From an uncultured Clostridium sp. (lineage in GTDB: Bacteria; Bacillota; Clostridia; TANB77; CAG-508), in the NCBI GenBank assembly GCA_947428535.1, contig CANEMG010000038.1, positions 1-7,671 on the forward strand: a stretch of 7,671 nt of DNA, written 5' to 3'. Positions within the stretch are counted from its first letter, which is position 1, and each line of letters starts with the position of its first letter. The position numbers and the translations under genes are program-made. Shown in pieces: positions 1 to 5,357 of this stretch. The notes below the pieces were generated by a model. The model was not told the DNA's origin. It saw nothing but the letters and a program-made list of their open reading frames with translations, and ran no database searches.

Positions 1-474
1 ATGTATGAAAAAATAAAATCTAATTATTATAGTGAAGAAGAAAAAGATGAACAATTTTTACTTTTACCAGATGTTATATCTTTAACACATAAAGAAATGT
101 CGATAGCAAAGGAAAATATAGAAATGTTTTCAAAAGCAGGATTTTCTTTTGAAGAATTTGGAGACAACACGATAAAATTAATGTCTGTGCCAAGTATGTG
201 TGAACAATTAAATACAAAGCAATTGTTTTTAGATATATTAGATGAAATAGATACAGTTGCTGTTACAGCTAGACAAGAAAAAGAAGATAAATTTATTGCA
301 ACAGTTGCTTGTAAAACTGCAGTTAAAGCAAAAATGAAATTAGATGAAAAAGAAGTTGAGAATCTGATGGCTAAGCTTTTAGAATTACCAAATCCTTTTA
401 CTTGTCCACACGGAAGACCAACAGCAATAAAAATGACTAAATATGATTTAGAAAAGAAGTTTAGTAGGAGATAG
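1..474 (+). CDS. mutL: DNA mismatch repair protein MutL, C-terminal part (5' end outside window)
   Basis: This is the C-terminal dimerisation and endonuclease domain of MutL, the protein that couples MutS mismatch recognition to strand processing. Only 157 residues are present. The first codon happens to be ATG, but it is internal: MYEK matches the end of the family's DQHA(X)2E(X)4E nuclease motif, with E3 as its last glutamate, so the ATPase domain, linker and the rest of this motif lie to the left. Further nuclease motifs are visible: ACK at residues 103-105 (the ACR-type motif) and CPHGRP at 135-140, both associated with metal binding in nicking MutL proteins such as that of Bacillus. This indicates an endonuclease-competent MutL, unlike the E. 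coli type. It ends with a TAG at 472-474, three bases before miaA, consistent with one transcript. mutL-miaA adjacency is common in clostridia. Family assignment is firm. Confidence 0.95.
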   Translation: MYEKIKSNYYSEEEKDEQFLLLPDVISLTHKEMSIAKENIEMFSKAGFSFEEFGDNTIKLMSVPSMCEQLNTKQLFLDILDEIDTVAVTARQEKEDKFIATVACKTAVKAKMKLDEKEVENLMAKLLELPNPFTCPHGRPTAIKMTKYDLEKKFSRR

Positions 475-477
475 AAT

Positions 478-1395
478 ATGAAACCCAAAATTGTAGTTAT
501 TGGAGGACCTACAGCATCAGGTAAAACTGCTTTGTCTATAGAACTTGCAAAGAAAATAGATGGAGAAATAATTTCTTCTGATTCAATGCAAATTTATAAA
601 AAAATGGATATAGGTACTGCAAAAGTTACAAAAGAAGAAGCATGTGGAATAAAGCATTATTTAATAGATTGTATATCACCAGATGAAAGATATACTGTAT
701 CTGATTTTAAAAGAGATGCTGAAAATGCAATAGAAGAAATTTTATCAAAAGGAAAAACACCAATAATAGTTGGTGGAACAGGTTTATACATAAATTCATT
801 AATTTATGGAATAGAATATCAAGATATGGAATTTGATGAAGAATATAGAAATAAGTTAATGAAGAAAGCTGAAAATCCTGAAGAATTAGAGAAACTATGG
901 GATGAAGCGAATGAAATAGACCCAGAAGCAATGCAAAAAATTAGTAAAAATGACAAAAAAAGAATAATTCGTGTTTTAGAAATATACAAAGCCACAGGAA
1001 AAAATAAAACTATGCAAGAAAAATTATCTAAACAGAATGGAGTAAAATACGATTATAAAATGTTTGTTGTAACTATTGAAAGAGAAAAACTTTATGAAAA
1101 AATAAATCGCAGAGTTGATATAATGATAGAAAATGGACTAGAAAAAGAAGTAAGAGACTTAATTTCAAAATATCCAGAATTTCCAACAGCGATGCAAGGA
1201 CTGGGATATAAAGAAGTAGTAGAATATTTTGATGGAATATTAACTCGAGATGAAATGATTGATAAAATAAAACAAGAAACAAGAAGATATTCTAAAAGAC
1301 AATTAACTTGGTTTAGAAGAAATGAAGGTGCAATATGGCTTGATGGTGAAAAAGCACCAAAAGAAAATATTAATATTATTTTAGAGGAGTTATAG
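478..1395 (+). CDS. miaA: tRNA dimethylallyltransferase MiaA
   Basis: MiaA transfers a dimethylallyl group from dimethylallyl pyrophosphate to N6 of A37 in tRNAs that read codons starting with U, the first step towards (methylthio)isopentenyladenosine; it acts in the cytoplasm. The 305-residue length is normal. Motifs in order: P-loop GGPTASGKT at 9-17, DSMQIYK at 35-41 with the family's DSxQxY signature, GTAK at 46-49, HYLID at 60-64, GGTGLY at 99-104, MQGLGYKE at 239-246 and the C-terminal TRRYSKRQLTWFRR at 268-281 that contacts tRNA. The start is supported by AGGAG at 466-470, seven bases before ATG. The gene follows mutL by three bases, and its TAG stop overlaps the GTG start of the next gene by one base, so the three are probably co-transcribed and the last two translationally coupled. 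No key residue appears to be missing. Confidence 0.97.
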   Translation: MKPKIVVIGGPTASGKTALSIELAKKIDGEIISSDSMQIYKKMDIGTAKVTKEEACGIKHYLIDCISPDERYTVSDFKRDAENAIEEILSKGKTPIIVGGTGLYINSLIYGIEYQDMEFDEEYRNKLMKKAENPEELEKLWDEANEIDPEAMQKISKNDKKRIIRVLEIYKATGKNKTMQEKLSKQNGVKYDYKMFVVTIEREKLYEKINRRVDIMIENGLEKEVRDLISKYPEFPTAMQGLGYKEVVEYFDGILTRDEMIDKIKQETRRYSKRQLTWFRRNEGAIWLDGEKAPKENINIILEEL

Positions 1396-1397
1396 TG
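1383..1397 (+). promoter_or_regulatory. Ribosome binding site and GTG start overlapping the miaA stop
   Basis: AGAGGAG at 1383-1389 lies inside the last codons of miaA, five bases before GTG at 1395-1397. The GTG shares its G with the miaA TAG stop (TAGTG). This fixes the start of the HlyD-like gene and suggests that ribosomes finishing miaA re-initiate there. Confidence 0.8.
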
Positions 1398-2618
1398 AAA
1401 GAAATACAAGAAGAACCCAATAAAGTAAAAGTTATAATAACAATAATTTTTATGATTTTCTTTATTTTTTTAGTTACCAATAGTACTAAAATATTAAAAA
1501 AACCAATAGATGTATTTGTTGTAGCAAATGGTTCATTATCTTATGAAGAACCAGCAGAAGGTTATGTAATAAGAGATGAAATAGTATTGCAAGGAGAAAA
1601 TTATAAAAATGGAATGGTAAAAGTTCTTTCAGATGGAGAAAGAGCAGCTAAATCAGAAATTGTATTTAGGTATTATTCAAATAGTGAGGAAGCTATATTA
1701 AAACAAATTGCAGAATTAGATGAAGAAATAAGCGATATTTTACAAAATAGTGGTATGACAATAGTGTCAAGTGATATATCAAGTATAGAAAATCAAATAG
1801 AAAGTACAGTAGATTCTATGTACAATTTAAATTATTTACAAAAAATTTATGAGAATAAAAATAAAATTGAAGCATATATATCTAAGAAGGCACAAATTAC
1901 AGGAACATTAAGTCCATCTGATTCATTTGTAAAAACATTAACAGATAAAAGAAACACTTTAGAAAAAGAGCTAGAAAGAGGATCTGAGATTATGTATGCT
2001 CCAACATCAGGAATAGCCTCATATAGAGTAGATGGTTTAGAAGAAATTTTATTAGCTAATAATTTTGAATACCTTAACTCAGAATTACTAAATAGCTTTG
2101 ATTTAAAAGTAGGATCTGTGGTGCCTTTAAGTAGTGAAAAAGGAAAAATTGCTAATAATTTTGAATGTTATATAGCAACATCTATTGATTCTGAAAAAGC
2201 ATCTTTAGCAAAAATAGGAGATAAAGTAATTCTTAGATTATCAAATACCGATGAAATAGATGCTGAGATAGTGTATGTAAATGAAGAAAAGAAAAATACA
2301 ATATTAGTATTTAAAATAGGAGAAGATGTAGCAGATTTGTTAGAATACAGAAAGATATCTTTTGATATAATATGGTGGAAATATACAGGATGGAAAATAA
2401 GCAATTCTTGCATAATAGAAGAAAAAGGACAAACATATGTGGAAAGTAGTATAACAGGATATATAGAAAGAATACCAGTAAAAGTCTTAAGACAAAATGA
2501 TACATACTCTATTGTGGAGAATTATACTAAAGAAGAATTAAGAGCATTAGGCTATACAGATGAAGAGATAAAGAGTATAGATAAAATAAAATTATATGAT
2601 GAAATAATATTACACTAA
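1395..2618 (+). CDS. HlyD-like membrane-anchored adaptor protein of unknown partner
   Basis: A 407-residue single-pass protein resembling the HlyD/membrane-fusion adaptor family. A short cytoplasmic N-terminus (1-11) is followed by one hydrophobic segment at about 12-28, placing the rest outside the cell. A first lipoyl/barrel-like half follows (about 48-92, with GYVIRDE and NGMVKVLSDGERA), then a helical, probably coiled-coil hairpin (about 96-198), a second lipoyl half (YAPTSGIASYRVDG, 201-214), beta-barrel sequence (about 250-310) and a C-terminal beta domain (WKISNSCIIEEKGQTYV, 333-349, then PVKVL, 361-365). This alternation is typical of adaptors that work with ABC or RND exporters, but no transporter gene is in this window. 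It starts at GTG, overlapping miaA, and lies just upstream of sepF-divIVA. From memory, similar genes occur near sepF in other clostridia, which suggests an envelope or division-linked role; that is inference. Fold-level assignment is fairly sure, function is not. Confidence 0.75.
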   Translation: MKEIQEEPNKVKVIITIIFMIFFIFLVTNSTKILKKPIDVFVVANGSLSYEEPAEGYVIRDEIVLQGENYKNGMVKVLSDGERAAKSEIVFRYYSNSEEAILKQIAELDEEISDILQNSGMTIVSSDISSIENQIESTVDSMYNLNYLQKIYENKNKIEAYISKKAQITGTLSPSDSFVKTLTDKRNTLEKELERGSEIMYAPTSGIASYRVDGLEEILLANNFEYLNSELLNSFDLKVGSVVPLSSEKGKIANNFECYIATSIDSEKASLAKIGDKVILRLSNTDEIDAEIVYVNEEKKNTILVFKIGEDVADLLEYRKISFDIIWWKYTGWKISNSCIIEEKGQTYVESSITGYIERIPVKVLRQNDTYSIVENYTKEELRALGYTDEEIKSIDKIKLYDEIILH

Positions 2619-2660
2619 TCACAAAAAAATTACAAAAAATTACAAAAAAATTACAAAAAA
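2619..2660. repeat. Four tandem 10-11 bp repeats forming phased A-tracts
   Basis: Directly after the HlyD-like gene's stop come four units of the form TTACAAAAAA(A), the first beginning TC. Their runs of 7, 6, 7 and 6 A begin at 2623, 2634, 2644 and 2655, that is 11, 10 and 11 bases apart, close to one DNA helical turn. A T5 run at 2665-2669 falls near the next turn. Phased A-tracts bend DNA, and here they end about 40 bases before a -35 box, so they may act as a curved or UP-type upstream element for the sepF promoter. Seen: repeats and spacing. Inferred: the regulatory effect. Confidence 0.75.
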
Positions 2661-2701
2661 GTTATTTTTATATAACAAATGAATAAAATGGAAAAAAATG
2701 C

Positions 2702-2730
2702 TTGACATTATGAAAAAATAGATAGATACT
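2702..2730 (+). promoter_or_regulatory. Sigma-A-type promoter of sepF-divIVA
   Basis: A perfect -35 box TTGACA at 2702-2707 is separated by exactly 17 bases from GATACT at 2725-2730, a four-of-six match to the -10 consensus. An A7 run at 2692-2698 abuts the -35 box upstream. Transcription would begin near 2737, leaving a leader of roughly 47 bases that contains the sepF ribosome binding site. It gives the division genes a promoter separate from the mutL-miaA run. Confidence 0.75.
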
Positions 2731-2765
2731 ATATACATATTAAGCTACGAATGAAGAGAAAAAAT

Positions 2766-2786
2766 AGGAGGTCTTTAGAAAAAATG
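2766..2786 (+). promoter_or_regulatory. Ribosome binding site that decides the sepF start
   Basis: AGGAGGT at 2766-2772 is followed, after 11 bases, by ATG at 2784-2786. The spacing is slightly long, but this is the only Shine-Dalgarno sequence in the region. The in-frame ATG at 2751 has nothing similar before it and would lie only about 14 bases from the predicted transcript start. Confidence 0.75.
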
Positions 2787-3269
2787 GCAGGAACATCATC
2801 AATAAAAAAGATAGTTGATTTTATATGGGGAGAGCAAGAGGACTCTCAAGAAGATTATGAAGAAAATGTGTACAACACAGAATATGTAGATGATTATGAA
2901 GTTGAAGAAGAACAAGAAGTTGGTGAAACAAGAGGTTTTTTTGGAAAGAACAAAAAGAATATTGTCTCTATGCCACAACCACAACAAATTAGAATGAAAA
3001 TAGCAAAACCAACTAACTTTGAACAAGCTAGTGATGTAGTTATGCAATTAAAAGAAAAAAATGCAGTTGTTCTTAATTTAGAGTATGTAAGCAAAGATGT
3101 TGCTAGAAGAATAGTAGATGTTGTTTGCGGTGCAGCTCAAGCATTAGATGGAAATATGGAAAAAGTTTCAAATTCTATATTTGTTGTTGCTCCATATAAC
3201 TATGATATAGTAAATGAAATTGCAAAGGAAAAAATAGAGAGTAAATTTTCAGCTTCATGGATAAAATAA
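2784..3269 (+). CDS. sepF: Cell division protein SepF
   Basis: SepF anchors FtsZ filaments to the cytoplasmic membrane and organises the Z-ring in Gram-positive bacteria, partly replacing FtsA. From the preferred start at 2784 it has 161 residues. Residues 1-16 (beginning MAGTSSIKKIVDFIW) form a likely amphipathic membrane-binding helix. They are followed by an acidic, probably disordered linker (17-50) and the conserved globular SepF domain (about 70-138), with NAVVLNLEYVSKDVARRIVD at 93-112, CGAAQALDG at 115-123 and SNSIFVVAP at 129-137. A longer frame opens at an ATG at 2751, but that start has no ribosome binding site and would put basic residues before the membrane helix. The gene has its own promoter and is followed 18 bases later by divIVA. 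The ylmG and ylmH genes often found between sepF and divIVA in Firmicutes are absent. Confidence 0.93.
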   Translation: MAGTSSIKKIVDFIWGEQEDSQEDYEENVYNTEYVDDYEVEEEQEVGETRGFFGKNKKNIVSMPQPQQIRMKIAKPTNFEQASDVVMQLKEKNAVVLNLEYVSKDVARRIVDVVCGAAQALDGNMEKVSNSIFVVAPYNYDIVNEIAKEKIESKFSASWIK

Positions 3270-3287
3270 CAAGTAGGAGGAAAAGAT

Positions 3288-3737
3288 ATGCTAACACCTT
3301 TAGATATTGAGAACAAAAGATTTTCTAAAACTTTAAAAGGTTATAATGTAGATGAAGTTGATGATTTTTTAGATCAACTTACAATAGATTATGAAAGATT
3401 ATATAAGGAAAATGTAGATCTTAAAAATCAAATAGACAATAGTAAAAAAGATTTAGAGCATTATAGAAATGTAGAACACACATTACAAAATACTTTAGTT
3501 ATGGCTCAAACTACAGCAGATGATATAAAATCAAATGCTCAATCGCGTGCTGACCAAATTATAAGAGATGCACAAAGTGAGGCAAAAAGAGCTACTGAAG
3601 CAATAAGTAAAGAAGAATTTGAAATAAGAAAAAGAACAGAAGAATTAAAAAGACAATTCGGAGTTTATAAGGCTAAAATGGAAGCTTTATTAATATCTCA
3701 GTTAGAATTGTTACAAGACAAAGATAATGATGAATAA
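3288..3737 (+). CDS. divIVA: DivIVA-family septum/pole-localising protein
   Basis: DivIVA is a cytoplasmic coiled-coil protein that binds negatively curved membrane at septa and poles and recruits partners such as Min proteins or chromosome-anchoring factors. This 149-residue copy has the conserved N-terminal lipid-binding domain (MLTPLDIENKRFSKTLKGYN at 1-20, then VDEVDDFLDQL at 21-31), then a long coiled coil from about 32 to 142 and a short acidic tail. At the membrane-inserting loop, where B. subtilis has Phe17-Arg18, this protein has Leu16-Lys17, a conservative change keeping a hydrophobic and a basic side chain. AGGAGG at 3275-3280, seven bases before ATG, is a near-ideal ribosome binding site. 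The gene is the second in a sepF-divIVA unit and is followed by a terminator hairpin. Family assignment is firm; its exact role in this organism (division site selection, polar growth or sporulation) cannot be read from sequence. Confidence 0.94.
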   Translation: MLTPLDIENKRFSKTLKGYNVDEVDDFLDQLTIDYERLYKENVDLKNQIDNSKKDLEHYRNVEHTLQNTLVMAQTTADDIKSNAQSRADQIIRDAQSEAKRATEAISKEEFEIRKRTEELKRQFGVYKAKMEALLISQLELLQDKDNDE

Positions 3738-3752
3738 TATGTAGTAATAAAT

Positions 3753-3781
3753 GGGGGTGCAAGTGTTTAGCATCCTTTTTT
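3753..3781 (+). terminator. Rho-independent terminator after divIVA
   Basis: GGGTGC at 3755-3760 pairs with GCATCC at 3770-3775 (six pairs, one G-U) around a nine-base loop, followed by T6 at 3776-3781. The stem is GC-rich compared with its surroundings and lies 17 bases beyond the divIVA stop. It closes the sepF-divIVA transcript. Confidence 0.85.
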
Positions 3782-3797
3782 GTGCTTAAATAGTTTA

Positions 3798-4040
3798 AAT
3801 TTTAATTTATTTATTAATTTTCTTATACTAATATATACTTTTTCAAAAATTGCTCGTTCAAAAATTTTTCATAGAATTGCTAATAGCATTTTATGGCACC
3901 CTTCCATCAGAGATGAACGCTTTCCATAAAATGGATAAGCAATTCTAATTCAATTTTTCTCAATTCGCTTTATTTTTTCAAAAGTATATATTAGTATAAG
4001 AAATAGCCAAAACTTAACAATTAATAAATAAATTAAAATT
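3798..4040. repeat. Long imperfect palindrome (~243 bp) filling the divIVA-rsmD gap
   Basis: The 431-base gap between divIVA and rsmD contains no credible gene but a nested inverted repeat. Outer arms 3798-3819 and 4019-4040 pair perfectly over 22 bp; next arms 3820-3842 and 3980-4002 pair perfectly over 23 bp (one more pair, 3819 with 4003, competes with the outer arm); 3872-3881 pairs with 3938-3947 (10 bp); and 3887-3896 (CATTTTATGG) pairs with 3924-3933 (CCATAAAATG). A small apical stem, CATC/GATG, lies at 3905-3915. Stretches 3843-3871 and 3948-3979 are only loosely complementary, and a bulge of about 15 bases (4004-4018) lies on the right arm. No transposase or clear target-site duplication is visible. 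It could be a MITE-like nonautonomous element, a genus-specific intergenic repeat or the template of a long hairpin RNA. The structure is certain, its nature unknown. Confidence 0.85.
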
Positions 4041-4104
4041 ATGTTAAAGCGTGAAAAGTCTGTTACAAAAGAATTAAGTATGTATTACAATTGTGTTAAT
4101 CTTA

Positions 4105-4132
4105 TTGACTTATCTGTATTTTAGAATAAAAT
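4105..4132 (+). promoter_or_regulatory. Candidate sigma-A-type promoter of rsmD
   Basis: TTGACT at 4105-4110 (five of six) is followed after 16 bases by TAAAAT at 4127-4132 (five of six). The predicted start, near 4139, gives a leader of about 30 bases to the rsmD ATG. The surrounding DNA is so AT-rich that chance -10 boxes are common, so confidence rests on the -35 box and the position downstream of the palindrome and terminator. Confidence 0.55.
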
Positions 4133-4168
4133 ATTATATATAGTATAAATTGGTAATATAGGAGTTAT

Positions 4169-4729
4169 ATGAGAATAATAAGTGGTAGCTTAAGAGGAAG
4201 CAAACTATTTACTTTAGAAGGTGAAAATACAAGACCAACATTAGATAGAGTAAAAGAAGCTCTGTTTAGCAAAATAAATTATGACTTACCAGAAAGTATA
4301 GTATTAGATTTATTTTCTGGAAGTGGTGCTCTAGCATTGGAATCTATAAGTAGAGGTGCTGAAAAAGCTTATATATGTGATTTATCAAGAGATGCTATAA
4401 GAATAATAAAACAAAATATTGAAAAAACTAGAACAGAAGATAAAACGTTTTTACTAAATTGTGATTATAAAAAAGCATTAGAAAAATTTAAGAAAGATAA
4501 AATTAAATTTGATATTATTTTTTTAGATCCACCTTATAAAACAGATTTTGCTGAAGAAGCAACTAAAATAATATTAGAAAGCAATATACTAAGTGATAAT
4601 GGAATTATTGTTTTAGAAACTGATGATAAGGAAAAAGTAATAAACAATTTAGATACAGAATTTATAGAGATAAAAGATATTAAGAAATACGGAAGAGTAT
4701 ATCTTCTATTTTTAAATCAGAATAAGTAA
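4169..4729 (+). CDS. rsmD: 16S rRNA (guanine-966-N2)-methyltransferase RsmD
   Basis: RsmD uses S-adenosylmethionine to methylate N2 of G966 (E. coli numbering) of 16S rRNA during 30S subunit assembly, in the cytoplasm. The 186-residue protein is full length. Family features: N-terminal MRIISGSLRGSKL (1-13), TRPTLDRVKEALF (21-33), the SAM-binding loop DLFSGSGALALE (47-58), an acidic D71 at the end of the next strand, the catalytic DPPY (120-123) of N2/N6 aminomethyltransferases and a C-terminal KYGRVYLLF strand. The N-terminal signature confirms the ATG at 4169; AGGAG at 4160-4164 lies only four bases before it, a short spacing. The gene follows the palindrome and a candidate promoter and leads to the coiled-coil gene. 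In many Firmicutes coaD follows rsmD; here it does not. Confidence 0.95.
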   Translation: MRIISGSLRGSKLFTLEGENTRPTLDRVKEALFSKINYDLPESIVLDLFSGSGALALESISRGAEKAYICDLSRDAIRIIKQNIEKTRTEDKTFLLNCDYKKALEKFKKDKIKFDIIFLDPPYKTDFAEEATKIILESNILSDNGIIVLETDDKEKVINNLDTEFIEIKDIKKYGRVYLLFLNQNK

Positions 4730-4788
4730 ATTTTAGCTTTAAGTATATTTTACTAAGATTTATTGACCTGAGAAAGGAATGAAAAAAG

Positions 4789-5268
4789 ATGGAGATCTTT
4801 ACTTTACTAGAAACATTGGAAGATATTTTAGAGAAAAGTAAAACAGTACCTTTTACAGAAAAAAGTATTGTTGAAAAAGATCAGTTTTTAGATATAATAA
4901 AAGAAATACGTTTACGCTTGCCAGATGAATTAAAACAAGCAAAATGGATAAAGGAAGAACGTGAGAGAATAATTAGCGAAGCACAACAAGATGCAGATGA
5001 CATTGTAAAAGAAGCCGAAAATCGAATAATTTCAATGATAGATGAACATGAGATAACTAAAAAGGCTTATGATAAGAAAACAGAAATAATAGCTGATGCT
5101 AACGAAATGTATAGAGAAATCACACAAGGAACAAATACATATGTTGATGGTATTTTAGCTAATATTGAAAATAATATGTTAGAATTGGGAAAAACTCTAA
5201 GTGGAGTAGAAATGTCAATTCAAAATGCATTAGAAACAATTCAAAACAATAGAAAAGAATTAAAATAA
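4789..5268 (+). CDS. Conserved coiled-coil protein of unknown function
   Basis: This 159-residue protein is soluble, highly charged and mostly helical, with no signal peptide, membrane segment, cysteine or nucleotide-binding motif. It starts MEIFTLLETLEDILE; a second helix (27-42) leads to RLRLPDELKQAKWIKEER (41-58) and then a predicted coiled coil (about 55-113) with regularly spaced alanines (ISEAQQDADDIVKEAENRI, 62-80). A last helix (about 115-157) is less charged. From memory it resembles a clostridial family encoded near rsmD/coaD and often labelled ATPase in databases, apparently because such helices look like the F0 b subunit; I see no basis for that function. The segment around 62-80 also resembles the coiled coil of DivIVA upstream (residues about 77-101), so a DivIVA-like scaffolding role is possible but unproven. 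It is probably co-transcribed with rsmD (59-base gap). AAAGGA at 4773-4778 is a modest ribosome binding site. Confidence 0.8.
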   Translation: MEIFTLLETLEDILEKSKTVPFTEKSIVEKDQFLDIIKEIRLRLPDELKQAKWIKEERERIISEAQQDADDIVKEAENRIISMIDEHEITKKAYDKKTEIIADANEMYREITQGTNTYVDGILANIENNMLELGKTLSGVEMSIQNALETIQNNRKELK

Positions 5269-5274
5269 TAGAAG

Positions 5275-5318
5275 CCAGAATCAAAATCAATTTAAGTTGA
5301 TTCTGATTCTGGTTTTTT
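5275..5318 (+). terminator. Strong Rho-independent terminator after the coiled-coil gene
   Basis: CCAGAATCA at 5275-5283 pairs with TGATTCTGG at 5304-5312. After one A-C mismatch the stem continues with AATCAA (5285-5290) against TTGATT (5297-5302), with a six-base loop. T6 at 5313-5318 follows. It ends the rsmD transcript and separates it from ftsK. Confidence 0.92.
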
Positions 5319-5324
5319 AAGTGA

Positions 5325-5333
5325 TGTTAAAAT
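5325..5333 (+). promoter_or_regulatory. Possible extended -10 promoter for ftsK
   Basis: TGT followed by TAAAAT (5328-5333) fits an extended -10 element (TGN then five of six consensus). No good -35 box lies 16-18 bases upstream, where the terminator stem sits. Transcription would start near 5340, directly before the ribosome binding site. The alternative is read-through of the terminator. Weak evidence in AT-rich DNA. Confidence 0.3.
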
Positions 5334-5340
5334 CCAATTT

Positions 5341-5357
5341 AGGAGGATGTATCATTG
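5341..5357 (+). promoter_or_regulatory. Ribosome binding site that decides the TTG start of ftsK
   Basis: AGGAGG at 5341-5346 is eight bases before TTG at 5355-5357. An in-frame TAG at 5340-5342 overlaps this site, so TTG is the first possible start in the frame and no ATG start upstream can exist. Confidence 0.88.

Noticed and set aside
1..3. ATG at the first base as the start of the leading gene
   Set aside because: The residues MYEK match the inside of the MutL nuclease motif, so this methionine is internal and the gene continues to the left.
27..488. Long minus-strand open frames inside mutL, miaA, sepF, ftsK and others
   Set aside because: They mirror well-recognised plus-strand genes, have no ribosome binding sites or family resemblance, and their Leu/Phe/Ser-rich translations are what antisense of A-rich coding DNA gives.
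2661..2676. GTTAT/ATAAC hairpin after the HlyD-like gene as a terminator
   Set aside because: Only five mostly A-T pairs and no T run after it; too weak to call.
3798..4040. CRISPR array or insertion sequence in the divIVA-rsmD gap
   Set aside because: There are no repeated direct units with spacers and no transposase reading frame; the structure is one inverted repeat.
4087..4094. ACAATTGT palindrome upstream of the rsmD -35 box as an operator
   Set aside because: Only eight bases with poor symmetry outside the core; expected by chance in DNA this AT-rich.
4041..4124. Small open frame of about 27 codons after the palindrome
   Set aside because: No ribosome binding site, no recognisable product, and it overlaps the candidate rsmD promoter.
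4789..5268. ATP synthase b subunit or ATPase
   Set aside because: No membrane anchor, no Walker motifs and no other ATP synthase genes nearby; only generic coiled-coil resemblance.
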